This document shows positions 1-6,286 of a stretch of DNA of 8,156 bases, one piece after another. A program made the position numbers and the translations under genes. The notes beneath the pieces were generated by a model, which was given only the letters and a program-made list of their open reading frames with translations, did not search any database and was not told where the DNA came from. The stretch's first letter is position 1; each line of letters starts with the position of its first letter. Source of the DNA: Candidatus Iainarchaeum sp. (GTDB lineage: Archaea; Micrarchaeota; Micrarchaeia; Anstonellales; Bilamarchaeaceae); contig JAQTMJ010000028.1 of assembly GCA_028714395.1 (NCBI GenBank), positions 1-8,156 on the forward strand. Reading direction: 5' to 3'.

Positions 1-1181
1 CGAAGCTAGGTAGATTTTCGCCTTCGGGGAGCCCATGCGGCCAGTGAAGTTCCTGTTTGAGGTGGAAACGCACACATCATTTTCATCAAGCACGCCCATG
101 TGCCTGCCCAGGCAGGAACCACAGCCTGGGGCCCTATTATCGCTCCGGCTTTTGAAAATTCCATAAGATAACCACGCTCGAGCGCCTGCTCGTAGACTTC
201 CCTGCTTGCCGGAGTAATTATGAACTTCATGCCTTCCTTCACCCTGCGGCCCTTGATTATTCTATTCGCGATTTCCAGATCCTCAATCCTGCAATTGGTG
301 CAGGAGCCCAGGAACACCTGCGTGATCGGGGTGCCTTCAACTTCCGAGACAGCAACGTCGCGGTCTATGTCCGGCGGGCACGCGATTGTGGGCTCGGCCT
401 TGGAAATGTCGTATTCGCGCACATCTGAGAATTCAGCGTCCGCATCCGAGCGCAACTCCTTGAACGGCTTGTAGCGGCCCTGGCGCTCCAGGTAGATTTT
501 GGTCTGCGCATCGGCAGGTACTATGCCGGTTTTCGCTCCTATTTCCGCGCACATGTTCGCGAGCGTTAGCCGCGAGGGGACATCGAAATCCTTTATGGAG
601 GAGCCTCCGAATTCGACCACCTTGTAATTGGCTCCTTCGGATGACATGTCCTTGGCTATTGAAAGTATCACATCTTTCGGGTAAACTCCAAGGGGAAGCT
701 TTCCTTCCAGGTTTATCTTTATGGTTTCAGGGACTTTCAGCCAGATTTTGCCGGTTGCCATCGCGACTGCTGCGTCCGTGGAGCCGAAGCCCATGCACAG
801 CGCGCCCATTCCTCCTCCCGTGGGGGTGTGGGAATCCGCACCTGCAAGTATTGTGTTCGGTTGGGTGAAGCGCTCGGCCATCACCTGGTGGCACACGCCG
901 TCGTAGTAGATTTTTATCCCCTGTGCGGTGCAGAATTTCCTTATCTTCTGGTGCATCTCTGCCATCTGCAGGCTGGGCGCAGGGAACGCATGGTCGAAGA
1001 ATATGAATATTTTCGAAGAATCAAACACTTTTTTCGCAATCTGCTCGAACGGCTCTATCGCCCAGGCAGTGGTGGTGTCGTGGGCGAGCACGTAATCAAC
1101 ATTGGCTACCGCTATGTCGCCCAGGGAAAGCTTCCTTCCCGCGTGGGCTGAAAGTATCTTCTGCGCGAGCGTTTCTCCCAT
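1..1181 (-). CDS. leuC: 3-isopropylmalate dehydratase / homoaconitase large subunit, frameshifted and cut by the window edge
   Basis: Aconitase-superfamily [4Fe-4S] hydro-lyase, which isomerises a 2- or 3-hydroxy tricarboxylate in leucine or alpha-aminoadipate lysine synthesis. Visible motifs are HDTTTAW (res 34-40), DHAFPAP (63-69), [15 protein letters not shown] (114-128) and GSCTNC (292-297), which carries the first cluster cysteine. After Gly350 the open frame becomes nonsense and stops at 6. Two bases further on, another frame reads [19 protein letters not shown] and then [17 protein letters not shown], the expected family C-terminus with the CxxC pair of cluster ligands, open to base 1. 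Adding one base in the GGGGCCC run at 128-134 restores it, so this is a one-base deletion or an assembly error. The start ATG at 1181 lies 10 bases after the RAM gene's stop, with a weak SD (GGGATG). The remaining C-terminus, and probably the small subunit, lie beyond the left edge. Leucine and lysine pathway roles cannot be separated here. Confidence 0.88.
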
Positions 1182-1191
1182 TCCAGCATCC

Positions 1192-1446
1192 CTATTGCTT
1201 TGAAGTGGTTTCCAGCACCAGGTAGGTGGTGGTTTCCTTCACTCCTTCGCAGGCGCGCACCGCTTCCACCAGCTCGTTTATGTCGCGTATGGAATCGCTC
1301 TGCGCGAGTATTAGTATGTCAAGCGCGCCGGTAATCTCGTATATCGTCTGCACGCCTTTCACGTCCTTGAGCGCCGAGACTATCCTTGCGGTCTTGACTT
1401 TCTCGTCTGTCACCGCGCCTATGAACACCGATATTCCATTCTTCAT
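1192..1446 (-). CDS. Stand-alone Lrp/AsnC ligand-binding (RAM) domain protein
   Basis: An 84-residue protein matching only the C-terminal half of Lrp/AsnC regulators. It has the beta-alpha-beta-beta-alpha-beta pattern starting VFIGAVTDEKV, then VKGVQTIYEITGALDILILAQ and a final VKETTTYLVLE. The YEITGALDILI stretch is the classic glycine-containing turn and strand at the effector site. No helix-turn-helix precedes it, so it cannot bind DNA by itself. Stand-alone RAM proteins are known to form ligand-binding oligomers or to co-assemble with full Lrp proteins. The start ATG at 1446 has a strong SD (GGGGTG) six bases upstream, and the gene sits 33 bases after the synthase stop and 10 bases before the dehydratase start. 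The position between two amino-acid biosynthesis enzymes suggests (inference) sensing of the pathway's end product, either as a partner of an Lrp elsewhere or as an enzyme regulator. Confidence 0.85.
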   Translation of the reverse strand: MKNGISVFIGAVTDEKVKTARIVSALKDVKGVQTIYEITGALDILILAQSDSIRDINELVEAVRACEGVKETTTYLVLETTSKQ

Positions 1447-1479
1447 GTTTTACACCCCATTGAGTTTAATCGCATATCT

Positions 1480-2556
1480 TCATACCGAGAAATCGAAAAG
1501 GTCCTTCTCCTTTTCCTTCAGGCGCCGGAGCGTCCTCTCTATCTGCTCGTCGCTCATGTTCATTCCCAGGGTTTCGGAAAGGTAGCGCAGCACGTTCTTG
1601 CCTGAATAGCCTCCAACTACGAGCCTCCTGGTCCTGCCTACGCTCTCGGGGGAATAGGCCTCGTAGGACTTTCCTTCGCGCAGCACAGCCGCGAGATGGG
1701 TGCCGCCCTTGTGCCTGAACACGTTCGCTCCCACTATGGGCGCGAACGGGTCGGTGGGAAGCCCTGTGAATGAGGAAAACGTTTCGGAAAGCTTCGCGAG
1801 CTTCGCTACCTTGAGGTCCTTCCTCTGGCCGTAAAGCACCTGGAGCGCCATCGCAACCTCGGCGATTTTGGCTATTCCTGCGCGCTCGCCCGCGCCGTTT
1901 ATGGAAGCGTGGATGCAGTCAGCCCCTGCCTCTATCCCTGCAAGGGAATTGGCGAGCGCGAGCCCCAGATCGTTGTGGCAGTGCAAATCTATCCCTGCGG
2001 AAGTGGTTTCGCGCACGCGCTTAACTATTGAATAGAAAGAAGCAGGAGTCATTATTCCCACGGTGTCGGTTATGGATATCCTGTCCACCCCGGCTTCGGT
2101 TATGCGCTTCACCATCTGGAGAAGGTACTCTGGTTCTGTCCTCGAGGCGTCCTCACAGGTGAACCTGAGCTTCAAACCATAGGACTTGGCGAGCGCCACC
2201 ATTTCCGCAGCCTTGTCCAATGCCTGCTCCCTTGAGAGATGGAGCTTGTTCGCGAGATGGATGTCTGATGTGGAAAGGTAAATTGCGATGAATTTCGGGT
2301 CCAGTGCGAGCATGGATTCTATATCCTCTTTCTTAGCCCTGCAATGCACCACCACCGTGGCTGAGAAATTCTCCTGGAGCATGCGCCTCGCTATTTCCAT
2401 CTGCTTTTGCCCCACTATGGGCGAAACCTCTATGAAATCCACTCCCGCGGCGTCTATTTCGCGCGCAAGCTCCAAAGCGCGCTCCTGGGTGAAATGGACC
2501 AGGGGAGCCTGCTCGCCTTCGCGCAGGGTTGAGTCTAGTATGAGCGTTTTTGCCAT
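1480..2556 (-). CDS. Homocitrate synthase / 2-isopropylmalate synthase family acyltransferase
   Basis: A 358-aa TIM-barrel enzyme of the DRE-TIM metallolyase family, condensing acetyl-CoA with a 2-oxoacid. Signature parts are DSTLREGEQ (res 8-16: Asp8, Arg12, Glu15, Gln16), FTCEDASRT (132-140), the metal-binding HCHNDLGLA (192-200) and INGAGERAGIA (219-229). A short C-terminal linker follows with FRHKGGTH (280-287) and YEAYSPESVGR (298-308). The protein ends there, without the LeuA dimer/leucine-feedback domain of about 130 residues found in long isopropylmalate synthases. The GEQ (not GDQ) motif and the HKxGxH motif favour homocitrate synthase, but citramalate or Re-citrate synthase are related alternatives. 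It heads the operon with the RAM protein and the dehydratase. The start ATG at 2556 lies about 26-30 bases downstream of a TATA box on the same strand, so the mRNA is probably almost leaderless. Confidence 0.88.
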   Translation of the reverse strand: MAKTLILDSTLREGEQAPLVHFTQERALELAREIDAAGVDFIEVSPIVGQKQMEIARRMLQENFSATVVVHCRAKKEDIESMLALDPKFIAIYLSTSDIHLANKLHLSREQALDKAAEMVALAKSYGLKLRFTCEDASRTEPEYLLQMVKRITEAGVDRISITDTVGIMTPASFYSIVKRVRETTSAGIDLHCHNDLGLALANSLAGIEAGADCIHASINGAGERAGIAKIAEVAMALQVLYGQRKDLKVAKLAKLSETFSSFTGLPTDPFAPIVGANVFRHKGGTHLAAVLREGKSYEAYSPESVGRTRRLVVGGYSGKNVLRYLSETLGMNMSDEQIERTLRRLKEKEKDLFDFSV

Positions 2557-2578
2557 GGATTGATGATGGGCGGAAGGG

Positions 2579-2590
2579 TTTTTAAAATAA
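2579..2590 (-). promoter_or_regulatory. TATA box of the synthase-RAM-dehydratase operon
   Basis: On the minus strand the sequence ATTATTTTAAAAACCC contains an archaeal-type TATA element (TTTTAAAA) centred near 2585. An initiation site about 26 bases downstream falls near 2559, only a few bases before the ATG at 2556. No SD fits in the leader, which agrees with leaderless translation. Confidence 0.55.
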
Positions 2591-2720
2591 TCGGCTTTTC
2601 TTGACTAAAATAAGTGCATTATTCTGATTATTTGACTACATTAGGCTGAAATAGTTTAGAAAAAGACGAAAAGAGCATATAGTTGATGGGGCTTGCGGAT
2701 GGCTGGATGGCAGCGCAAAG

Positions 2721-2730
2721 CTTAAAATTA
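2721..2730 (+). promoter_or_regulatory. TATA box and SD for the small membrane protein gene
   Basis: CTTAAAATTA is preceded by a purine-rich BRE-like stretch (CGCAAAG). The predicted start is near 2751, where GGTG (2751-2754) forms an SD five bases before the ATG at 2760. The gap 2557-2759 therefore holds two divergent promoters and nothing else recognisable. Confidence 0.5.
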
Positions 2731-2759
2731 AAGGCAAAAATATCTTAGACGGTGTTCCA

Positions 2760-2942
2760 ATGGATGTGAAAAGCGTGCTTGCAGGGGTTTTCCTTGCCTT
2801 CGGTGTGTCCAACCTGCTTTCTGTACTGAATATACCATTCTCTGTGAAGCTGGGATTCAACGTGGCTGGAATAGATATAGGGTCGCTCGTGCTGGCGCTT
2901 ATTTCGCTGTTTCTCGCGTATTATCTGGTAAGGTCTAGGTAG
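2760..2942 (+). CDS. Small two-helix membrane protein, function unknown
   Basis: A 60-residue protein not recognised as a member of a named family. It has two hydrophobic segments, roughly res 5-24 (VLAGVFLAFGVSNLLSVLNI) and res 38-56 (IDIGSLVLALISLFLAYYLV), joined by a short loop (PFSVKLGFNVAG). It ends in the positively charged tail RSR, which by the positive-inside rule places both termini in the cytoplasm if it is a hairpin. It is supported as a real gene by an upstream TATA box, a GGTG SD at proper spacing, and a hydrophobic composition unlike a chance frame. It stands alone, divergent from the biosynthetic operon and convergent with pyruvate kinase, leaving only 12 bases between the two stop codons. 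Confidence 0.65.
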   Translation: MDVKSVLAGVFLAFGVSNLLSVLNIPFSVKLGFNVAGIDIGSLVLALISLFLAYYLVRSR

Positions 2943-2954
2943 GCATCTGATGGA

Positions 2955-4310
2955 CTAGACAGTCAGCAGCTCGCCTATCTTGTGTATTTCTATAAGGTTG
3001 CTTGCGTGCTTCTGCCTTGTGAGTATGCCTGCCGTGAATAGCGAGGTGTCGCTCTTTTTCATCAGCCCTTTGGAGAGAAGATGGCGCGCTGCGGTGCGTA
3101 TTATGTGGGCCGAGGGGATTTCTTTTATGAGCACAGGCTCAACCCCGAAATAGAGCGAGAGCTGCCTTTTCACTTTTGGGAACGGGGTGAGCGCTATCAA
3201 CCGGTCTTTCATCCTGAACCTGGAGAGCATCTTCGCAGTATAGCCCGAGCGGGTGATGCTCACTATTGAATCCAGGGGCATTATCCCTGCCATGGTGAAT
3301 ATGGATTTGCTTATCGCGTCTGAAACGCTCTCGTAGGAAGCCATATTTACGTTGGAGCGCACGCTGGATTCAACTTCCTTCGCGACCGAGCGTATTGTGC
3401 TTACTGCCTTGTCAGGGTATTTGCCAATTGCGGTTTCCCCGGAAAGCATTACGCAGTCGCTTCCGTCCAGGATTGCGTTCGCGATGTCGCTTATTTCCGC
3501 GCGCGTGGGATAGGGATTCACTATCATGGTTTCCAATACCTGGGTCGCGGTAATCGAAAGCTTGCCTGCGTTGTTGCATTTCCGTATTATTGCCTTCTGC
3601 GCGAGCGGAACTTTCTCCTGCCCTATGTCCAAAGCTAAATCCCCGCGCGCGACCATCACTCCATCTGAAGATGAGATTATGCTGTCTATGTTTTCCAGCC
3701 CCTGGGAATTCTCTATTTTCGCGATTATGCCGGTTTCAGGATTGAGCTTGGTGCGCAGATGGGAAATATCGTGAATAGTTCTGGTAAACGAAAGAGCTAT
3801 GTACTCCACACCGCTCCTGTTTGCGAGCGCTATTTCCTCCAAATCCTTTTGCGAGAGCGGAGGAATTGCTAATTTTCTTTTTGGAATGTGTGCGGATTTG
3901 TCGCCTTCCAAAGTGTGGGAGTTCAGCGCGCGCATGCGCGCGCATCCCTTTCCGAATCCAACTATTTGCGCTGTGAGTTTTCCGTCCTCAAAGAGTATTT
4001 TGTCGCCTTTTTTCGCTTCCCTGGAGAAATCATGGGAAAAGGAATTCGGGCCCGAGAAGGAAAGCGTGAAAACGGAATTTGGGCTGAGCTTGAGCGGGGT
4101 TTGGATGTGCGCCCTTAACTCAGGGCCTTTTATGTCAAGAACTATCGGCAAATCGCAGCACTTGCGTATGAGCGCTATGGTTTTTGCATGCTCGCGCACG
4201 GTTCCGTGCGCGGTGTTTATCCTTATCCCGTGGGCAAGGGCTGCGAGCTTATTCAGCATGCGCGGACTGGAGCACGAGGGCCCGAAAGTGAAAAGGATTT
4301 TGGTCTTCAT
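2955..4310 (-). CDS. pyk: Pyruvate kinase
   Basis: A 451-aa cytosolic glycolytic enzyme converting phosphoenolpyruvate and ADP to pyruvate and ATP. The A domain has TFGPSCSS (8-15), RINTAHG (30-36), DIKGPELR (59-66), IAKIENSQGLENID (196-209, with catalytic Lys198 and metal ligand Glu200), MVARGDL (219-225, metal ligand Asp224) and ITATQVLETMI..PYPTRAEISDIANAILDGSDCVMLSGETAIGKYP (253-299). The B domain lies at about 68-150 and a C domain follows about 330, so the length is near-normal. Two changes touch the monovalent-cation site: the usual N-x-S-H is N-T-A-H (Ala34), and the usual DTKGPE is DIKGPE (Ile60). Glu64, at the position linked to K+-dependence, is kept. The ATG at 4310 has no SD but sits about 26 bases downstream of a TATA box, so the mRNA is probably leaderless. 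Confidence 0.96.
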   Translation of the reverse strand: MKTKILFTFGPSCSSPRMLNKLAALAHGIRINTAHGTVREHAKTIALIRKCCDLPIVLDIKGPELRAHIQTPLKLSPNSVFTLSFSGPNSFSHDFSREAKKGDKILFEDGKLTAQIVGFGKGCARMRALNSHTLEGDKSAHIPKRKLAIPPLSQKDLEEIALANRSGVEYIALSFTRTIHDISHLRTKLNPETGIIAKIENSQGLENIDSIISSSDGVMVARGDLALDIGQEKVPLAQKAIIRKCNNAGKLSITATQVLETMIVNPYPTRAEISDIANAILDGSDCVMLSGETAIGKYPDKAVSTIRSVAKEVESSVRSNVNMASYESVSDAISKSIFTMAGIMPLDSIVSITRSGYTAKMLSRFRMKDRLIALTPFPKVKRQLSLYFGVEPVLIKEIPSAHIIRTAARHLLSKGLMKKSDTSLFTAGILTRQKHASNLIEIHKIGELLTV

Positions 4311-4330
4311 GTGCTTGAATTGCGAATTAA

Positions 4331-4340
4331 GTCTTTAAAT
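4331..4340 (-). promoter_or_regulatory. TATA box of pyk
   Basis: On the minus strand ATTTAAAGAC is centred near 4336. The predicted transcription start (about 26 bases downstream) coincides with the pyk ATG at 4310, which has no SD. This is consistent with a leaderless transcript. Confidence 0.6.
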
Positions 4341-4362
4341 TGCACGGATTCGCTTCGAAACA

Positions 4363-4385
4363 CCCCAAAACTTTCGGCATTGGGG
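4363..4385. repeat. Short inverted repeat upstream of pyk
   Basis: CCCCAA (4363-4368) and TTGGGG (4380-4385) form a 6-bp inverted repeat with an 11-base loop. It lies just upstream of the pyk TATA box and outside any gene. It could be a regulator site or chance. Confidence 0.3.
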
Positions 4386-4414
4386 AACTTTGAACTCCGC
4401 GGAAACCGATACGG

Positions 4415-4439
4415 GCACAAAATTTATGAAATTTTGTGC
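4415..4439. repeat. Perfect 11-bp inverted repeat, probable operator
   Basis: GCACAAAATTT (4415-4425) and AAATTTTGTGC (4429-4439) are perfect complements separated by three bases. The element lies between the divergent pyk and antitoxin genes, beside a second perfect inverted repeat sharing the AAATT..GTGCG core. It is not followed by a T-tract and it lies upstream of the antitoxin promoter, so an operator is more likely than a terminator. Confidence 0.6.
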
Positions 4440-4441
4440 GC

Positions 4442-4483
4442 ATCTGTAAATTGTGCGATACGAACGCGATACAATTTACAGAT
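4442..4483. repeat. Perfect 13-bp inverted repeat, probable toxin-antitoxin operator
   Basis: ATCTGTAAATTGT (4442-4454) and ACAATTTACAGAT (4471-4483) are perfect complements around a 16-base spacer that contains two GCGATA(C/A)-like units. The right arm abuts the antitoxin TATA element (4487-4496). This is the position expected for autoregulation by an antitoxin/toxin complex (inference from family behaviour). Confidence 0.6.
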
Positions 4484-4486
4484 ACA

Positions 4487-4521
4487 ATTAAAAATAATGG
4501 AAAGCACAATAATTTTTGGTG
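4487..4521 (+). promoter_or_regulatory. Promoter and SD of the toxin-antitoxin pair
   Basis: ATTAAAAATA (4487-4496) is a good TATA element, with predicted initiation near 4518. GGTG (4518-4521) then lies six bases before the ATG at 4528, giving a leader of only about 10 bases. An in-frame TTG at 4516 would precede the SD and the predicted start, so the ATG at 4528 is preferred. Confidence 0.5.
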
Positions 4522-4527
4522 GATAGG

Positions 4528-4728
4528 ATGAGTGAATACGGAAACGTGACGCTTGCGGACATATATGCCGAATTAAAAGAGGTAAAACGGCACGTCCAGC
4601 ACTTGGAGAATGCAATAATTCCTGAAGAGAAGCTGAATGGAAACGAATTGAAGAAGCTGGACAGGCTCAGGGCTGAAGCCCTTAGGGAGCATTTGGAAGG
4701 CAAGACCGTCAAAATTGAAGACCTCTAG
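4528..4728 (+). CDS. RelB-like antitoxin
   Basis: A 66-aa acidic, helical protein (from ATG 4528) of the archaeal antitoxin type paired with RelE toxins. An N-terminal VTLADIYAELKEVKRHVQHLENAI amphipathic helix (heptad-like, probably dimerising) is followed by PEEKLNGNELKKLDRLRAEAL and a C-terminal tail EGKTVKIEDL that would wrap the toxin. No ribbon-helix-helix or HTH DNA-binding motif is obvious, yet two perfect inverted repeats sit immediately upstream, so the complex may still repress itself. The toxin gene follows with nine bases between the antitoxin stop and the toxin ATG. Assignment rests on size, helical pattern and the neighbouring RelE-like gene rather than on a diagnostic motif. 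Confidence 0.72.
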   Translation: MSEYGNVTLADIYAELKEVKRHVQHLENAIIPEEKLNGNELKKLDRLRAEALREHLEGKTVKIEDL

Positions 4729-4737
4729 GGTTTGCTG

Positions 4738-5003
4738 ATGTTTACGGTAGAGCTTTCAAACAATGCGAAGAGAGGATTTGACAGATGCTCCAGGGATTAT
4801 CAGGAGAAAATAAGGAATGCGCTTAACATCCTGCGCGAGAGTTCGTGCCCTTTCAGGCTTTATGACCTGAAGAAGATAGGCGGAAGAGAAAACGTCTATC
4901 GCATACGGATTGGAAGGTACAGGATGCAATACGAAGTTTTCAAGGAAAAGCGCTCATTCTGGTCTTTTCCATAGAGCTCAGGAGTGAAACAAGCTACAAA
5001 TAG
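4738..5003 (+). CDS. relE: RelE/ParE-family toxin, frameshifted near its C-terminus
   Basis: A RelE-superfamily fold; RelE members cleave mRNA in the ribosome. Visible are MFTVELSNNAKRGFDRCSRDYQEKIRNALNIL (beta1, alpha1, alpha2), PFRLYDLKKIGGRENVYRIRIGRYRMQYEV (beta2-beta3 with the typical Y-R-I-R-x-G-x-Y-R-x-x-Y core) and then FKEK. The uninterrupted frame ends at 4974 in a nonsense tail (RSFWSFP). Shifting frame at the GGAAAAG run (4945-4950) gives ALILVFSIELRSETSYK ending at TAG 5001-5003, the expected last beta-strand and basic tail. One extra A restores an 88-aa toxin of normal family length. This is therefore a one-base deletion, an assembly error, or less likely a programmed -1 shift. 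The last strand of RelE toxins usually carries catalytic residues, so the shortened form is probably inactive. Start ATG 4738 follows TAGGG. Confidence 0.78.
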
Positions 5004-5040
5004 TTTTATTTCCCGATGCGAAAATAGGAAAAAGCAGGCG

Positions 5041-5063
5041 AATTGGAAATAAAATGAAAAAAA
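5041..5063 (-). terminator. T-rich terminator of the dehydrogenase gene
   Basis: Directly after the minus-strand TAA at 5064 the transcript would read TTTTTTTCATTTTATTTCC, a strong T-tract of the archaeal poly-U terminator type with no needed hairpin. Convergent toxin transcription ends at 5003, followed by a weaker TTTTATTT. Confidence 0.5.
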
Positions 5064-6164
5064 TTATTTGGAGAATCCGCCGCGCATCTCCATTGCATCC
5101 TCAACGCGCTCCTTGGCTATGGCTTCGGCTGCTGCGCGCACGTTGTTGCCCTTTGTGCGCTCAAGCGCAAGCGTGGTGTTTTTCACTATCCTGTCCTCCA
5201 CCAGGGCGAACATCTCCTTCTCGTTGTAACCTCTCAACTCGGCGTAGGAGCTTATCACTCCGCCTGCGTTCGCAACGAAATCCGGGATTATGAGCACTCC
5301 CTTGGCTGCGAGGTCGCGCTCCACCTTGTGCGGAATCGGGATGTTCGCTGCCTCCACTATCAGCTTGGCCTTCACTTCGTTCATGTTGGTCTCTGTAATC
5401 ACGTTCGGCCTTGCGCCCGGTATCAAAATGTCGGCCTTGGTGCCGAAAAGCGCCTGGGCAGGGAGCACCTTTCCGCCTGCATAGGCAGTCACGGTGCCTT
5501 TCGAAGCTTTCACTTCCATGAGCCTGGCGTAGTCGAGCCCTTTTTCATCGTAAATCGTTCCTTTGGAATCTGAAACAGCGATTACCTTCGCGCCTTTTTC
5601 AGTGAGGAATTTCATGGCGAACGTTCCCACGTTCCCGAATCCCTCCAAGGCTATCGTGGCTCCGCTCAGGTTCAGCTTGCTGAATTGCGCTGCCACTTCG
5701 GTCGCTTTCGCAACGCCGAAGCCGGTGCTTCCCAGCTCGTGCGGAAGCCCGCCCATAGAGGAGGGCTTTCCGGTTGCCGCATCCATCCTTCCAACTTCAT
5801 CTGCGAAAATGGCCATCTCCTTTTCCGTGGTGTTCATGTCCGGGCCTGCGATGTACTGCTTGGGGATGTAGCACTTCACCGCCCGGGCGAACGCCCTCAG
5901 GTAGGCTTCCTTGCTTATCTTTTTCGGGTCGCCCTTTATGCCGGATTTCGCGCCTCCGAACGGGATATCGGCAAGGGCGTTCTTCCAGGTCATGGCGCGC
6001 GCAAGGCCCATCACTTCGCCTGTAGTGATATCAGGGACAAGGCGTATGCCTCCCTTTCCTGGGCCGCGGGCGGTGTTGTCTATCACAAGGACGCCCTGCA
6101 TGCCGGTTTTTGCGTCGTAAACTTCTACTATGCATTCTGGTCCGTATTTGTCTTTTGCATACAT
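5064..6164 (-). CDS. gdhA: Glu/Leu/Phe/Val dehydrogenase family, probable glutamate dehydrogenase
   Basis: Reversible oxidative deamination of glutamate to 2-oxoglutarate and ammonia with NAD(P), linking nitrogen and carbon metabolism. Numbering from ATG 6164: GPGKGGIR (35-42, Lys37), MTWKNALADIPFGGAKSGI (58-76, Lys61 and catalytic Lys73), GPDMNT (107-112, Asp109), Rossmann motif EGFGNVG (174-180), AVSDSKG ending the second strand (an Asp, which favours NAD), and IPDFVANAGGVISSYAE. GPDMNT and PFGGAK fit glutamate rather than leucine dehydrogenase. At 366 aa it is about 50 residues shorter than common GDHs, all missing at the N-terminus. An in-frame GTG at 6170 exists, but GAGGTG lies five bases before ATG 6164, which decides the start. 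It is transcribed alone, toward the toxin gene. Confidence 0.9.
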   Translation of the reverse strand: MYAKDKYGPECIVEVYDAKTGMQGVLVIDNTARGPGKGGIRLVPDITTGEVMGLARAMTWKNALADIPFGGAKSGIKGDPKKISKEAYLRAFARAVKCYIPKQYIAGPDMNTTEKEMAIFADEVGRMDAATGKPSSMGGLPHELGSTGFGVAKATEVAAQFSKLNLSGATIALEGFGNVGTFAMKFLTEKGAKVIAVSDSKGTIYDEKGLDYARLMEVKASKGTVTAYAGGKVLPAQALFGTKADILIPGARPNVITETNMNEVKAKLIVEAANIPIPHKVERDLAAKGVLIIPDFVANAGGVISSYAELRGYNEKEMFALVEDRIVKNTTLALERTKGNNVRAAAEAIAKERVEDAMEMRGGFSK

Positions 6165-6233
6165 GTACACACCTCAAAAGAGTTTGAGAGTCAGGCATCT
6201 AAGCCCTGAACAGAAGGATATGGAACTCAAACA

Positions 6234-6241
6234 ATTTAAAT
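6234..6241. promoter_or_regulatory. Palindromic TATA element in the divergent dehydrogenase/tRNA region
   Basis: ATTTAAAT reads the same on both strands. For the dehydrogenase it would place initiation near 6210, giving a leader of about 47 bases ending in the GAGGTG SD. It could also act to the right. Confidence 0.4.
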
Positions 6242-6250
6242 GTAGCGAAA

Positions 6251-6260
6251 CTAAATATGA
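6251..6260 (+). promoter_or_regulatory. TATA-like box upstream of the duplicated tRNA 5' end
   Basis: CTAAATATGA is centred about 31 bases before 6287, where the first copy of the tRNA-Glu 5' end begins. No TATA-like sequence lies at the equivalent distance before the complete tRNA (6407), where a GC-rich hairpin sits instead. The intact tRNA is therefore probably made from a precursor that starts near 6281. Confidence 0.4.
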
Positions 6261-6286
6261 AAACAAACAGCCAGGTGTTATTTCTT

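Noticed and set aside
2560..2650. Possible box C/D guide RNA (TGATGA near 2560 and CTGA sequences near 2624 and 2644)
   Set aside because: The C box lacks the preferred purine, the boxes are too far apart for an archaeal sRNA, and the motif overlaps the operon promoter.
3799..4338. Long open frame on the plus strand opposite pyk (179 codons)
   Set aside because: It is antisense to well-conserved pyruvate kinase motifs and shows no family features or promoter.
5685..6209. Long open frame on the plus strand opposite the dehydrogenase (174 codons)
   Set aside because: It is a shadow of the conserved dehydrogenase gene with no recognisable protein features.
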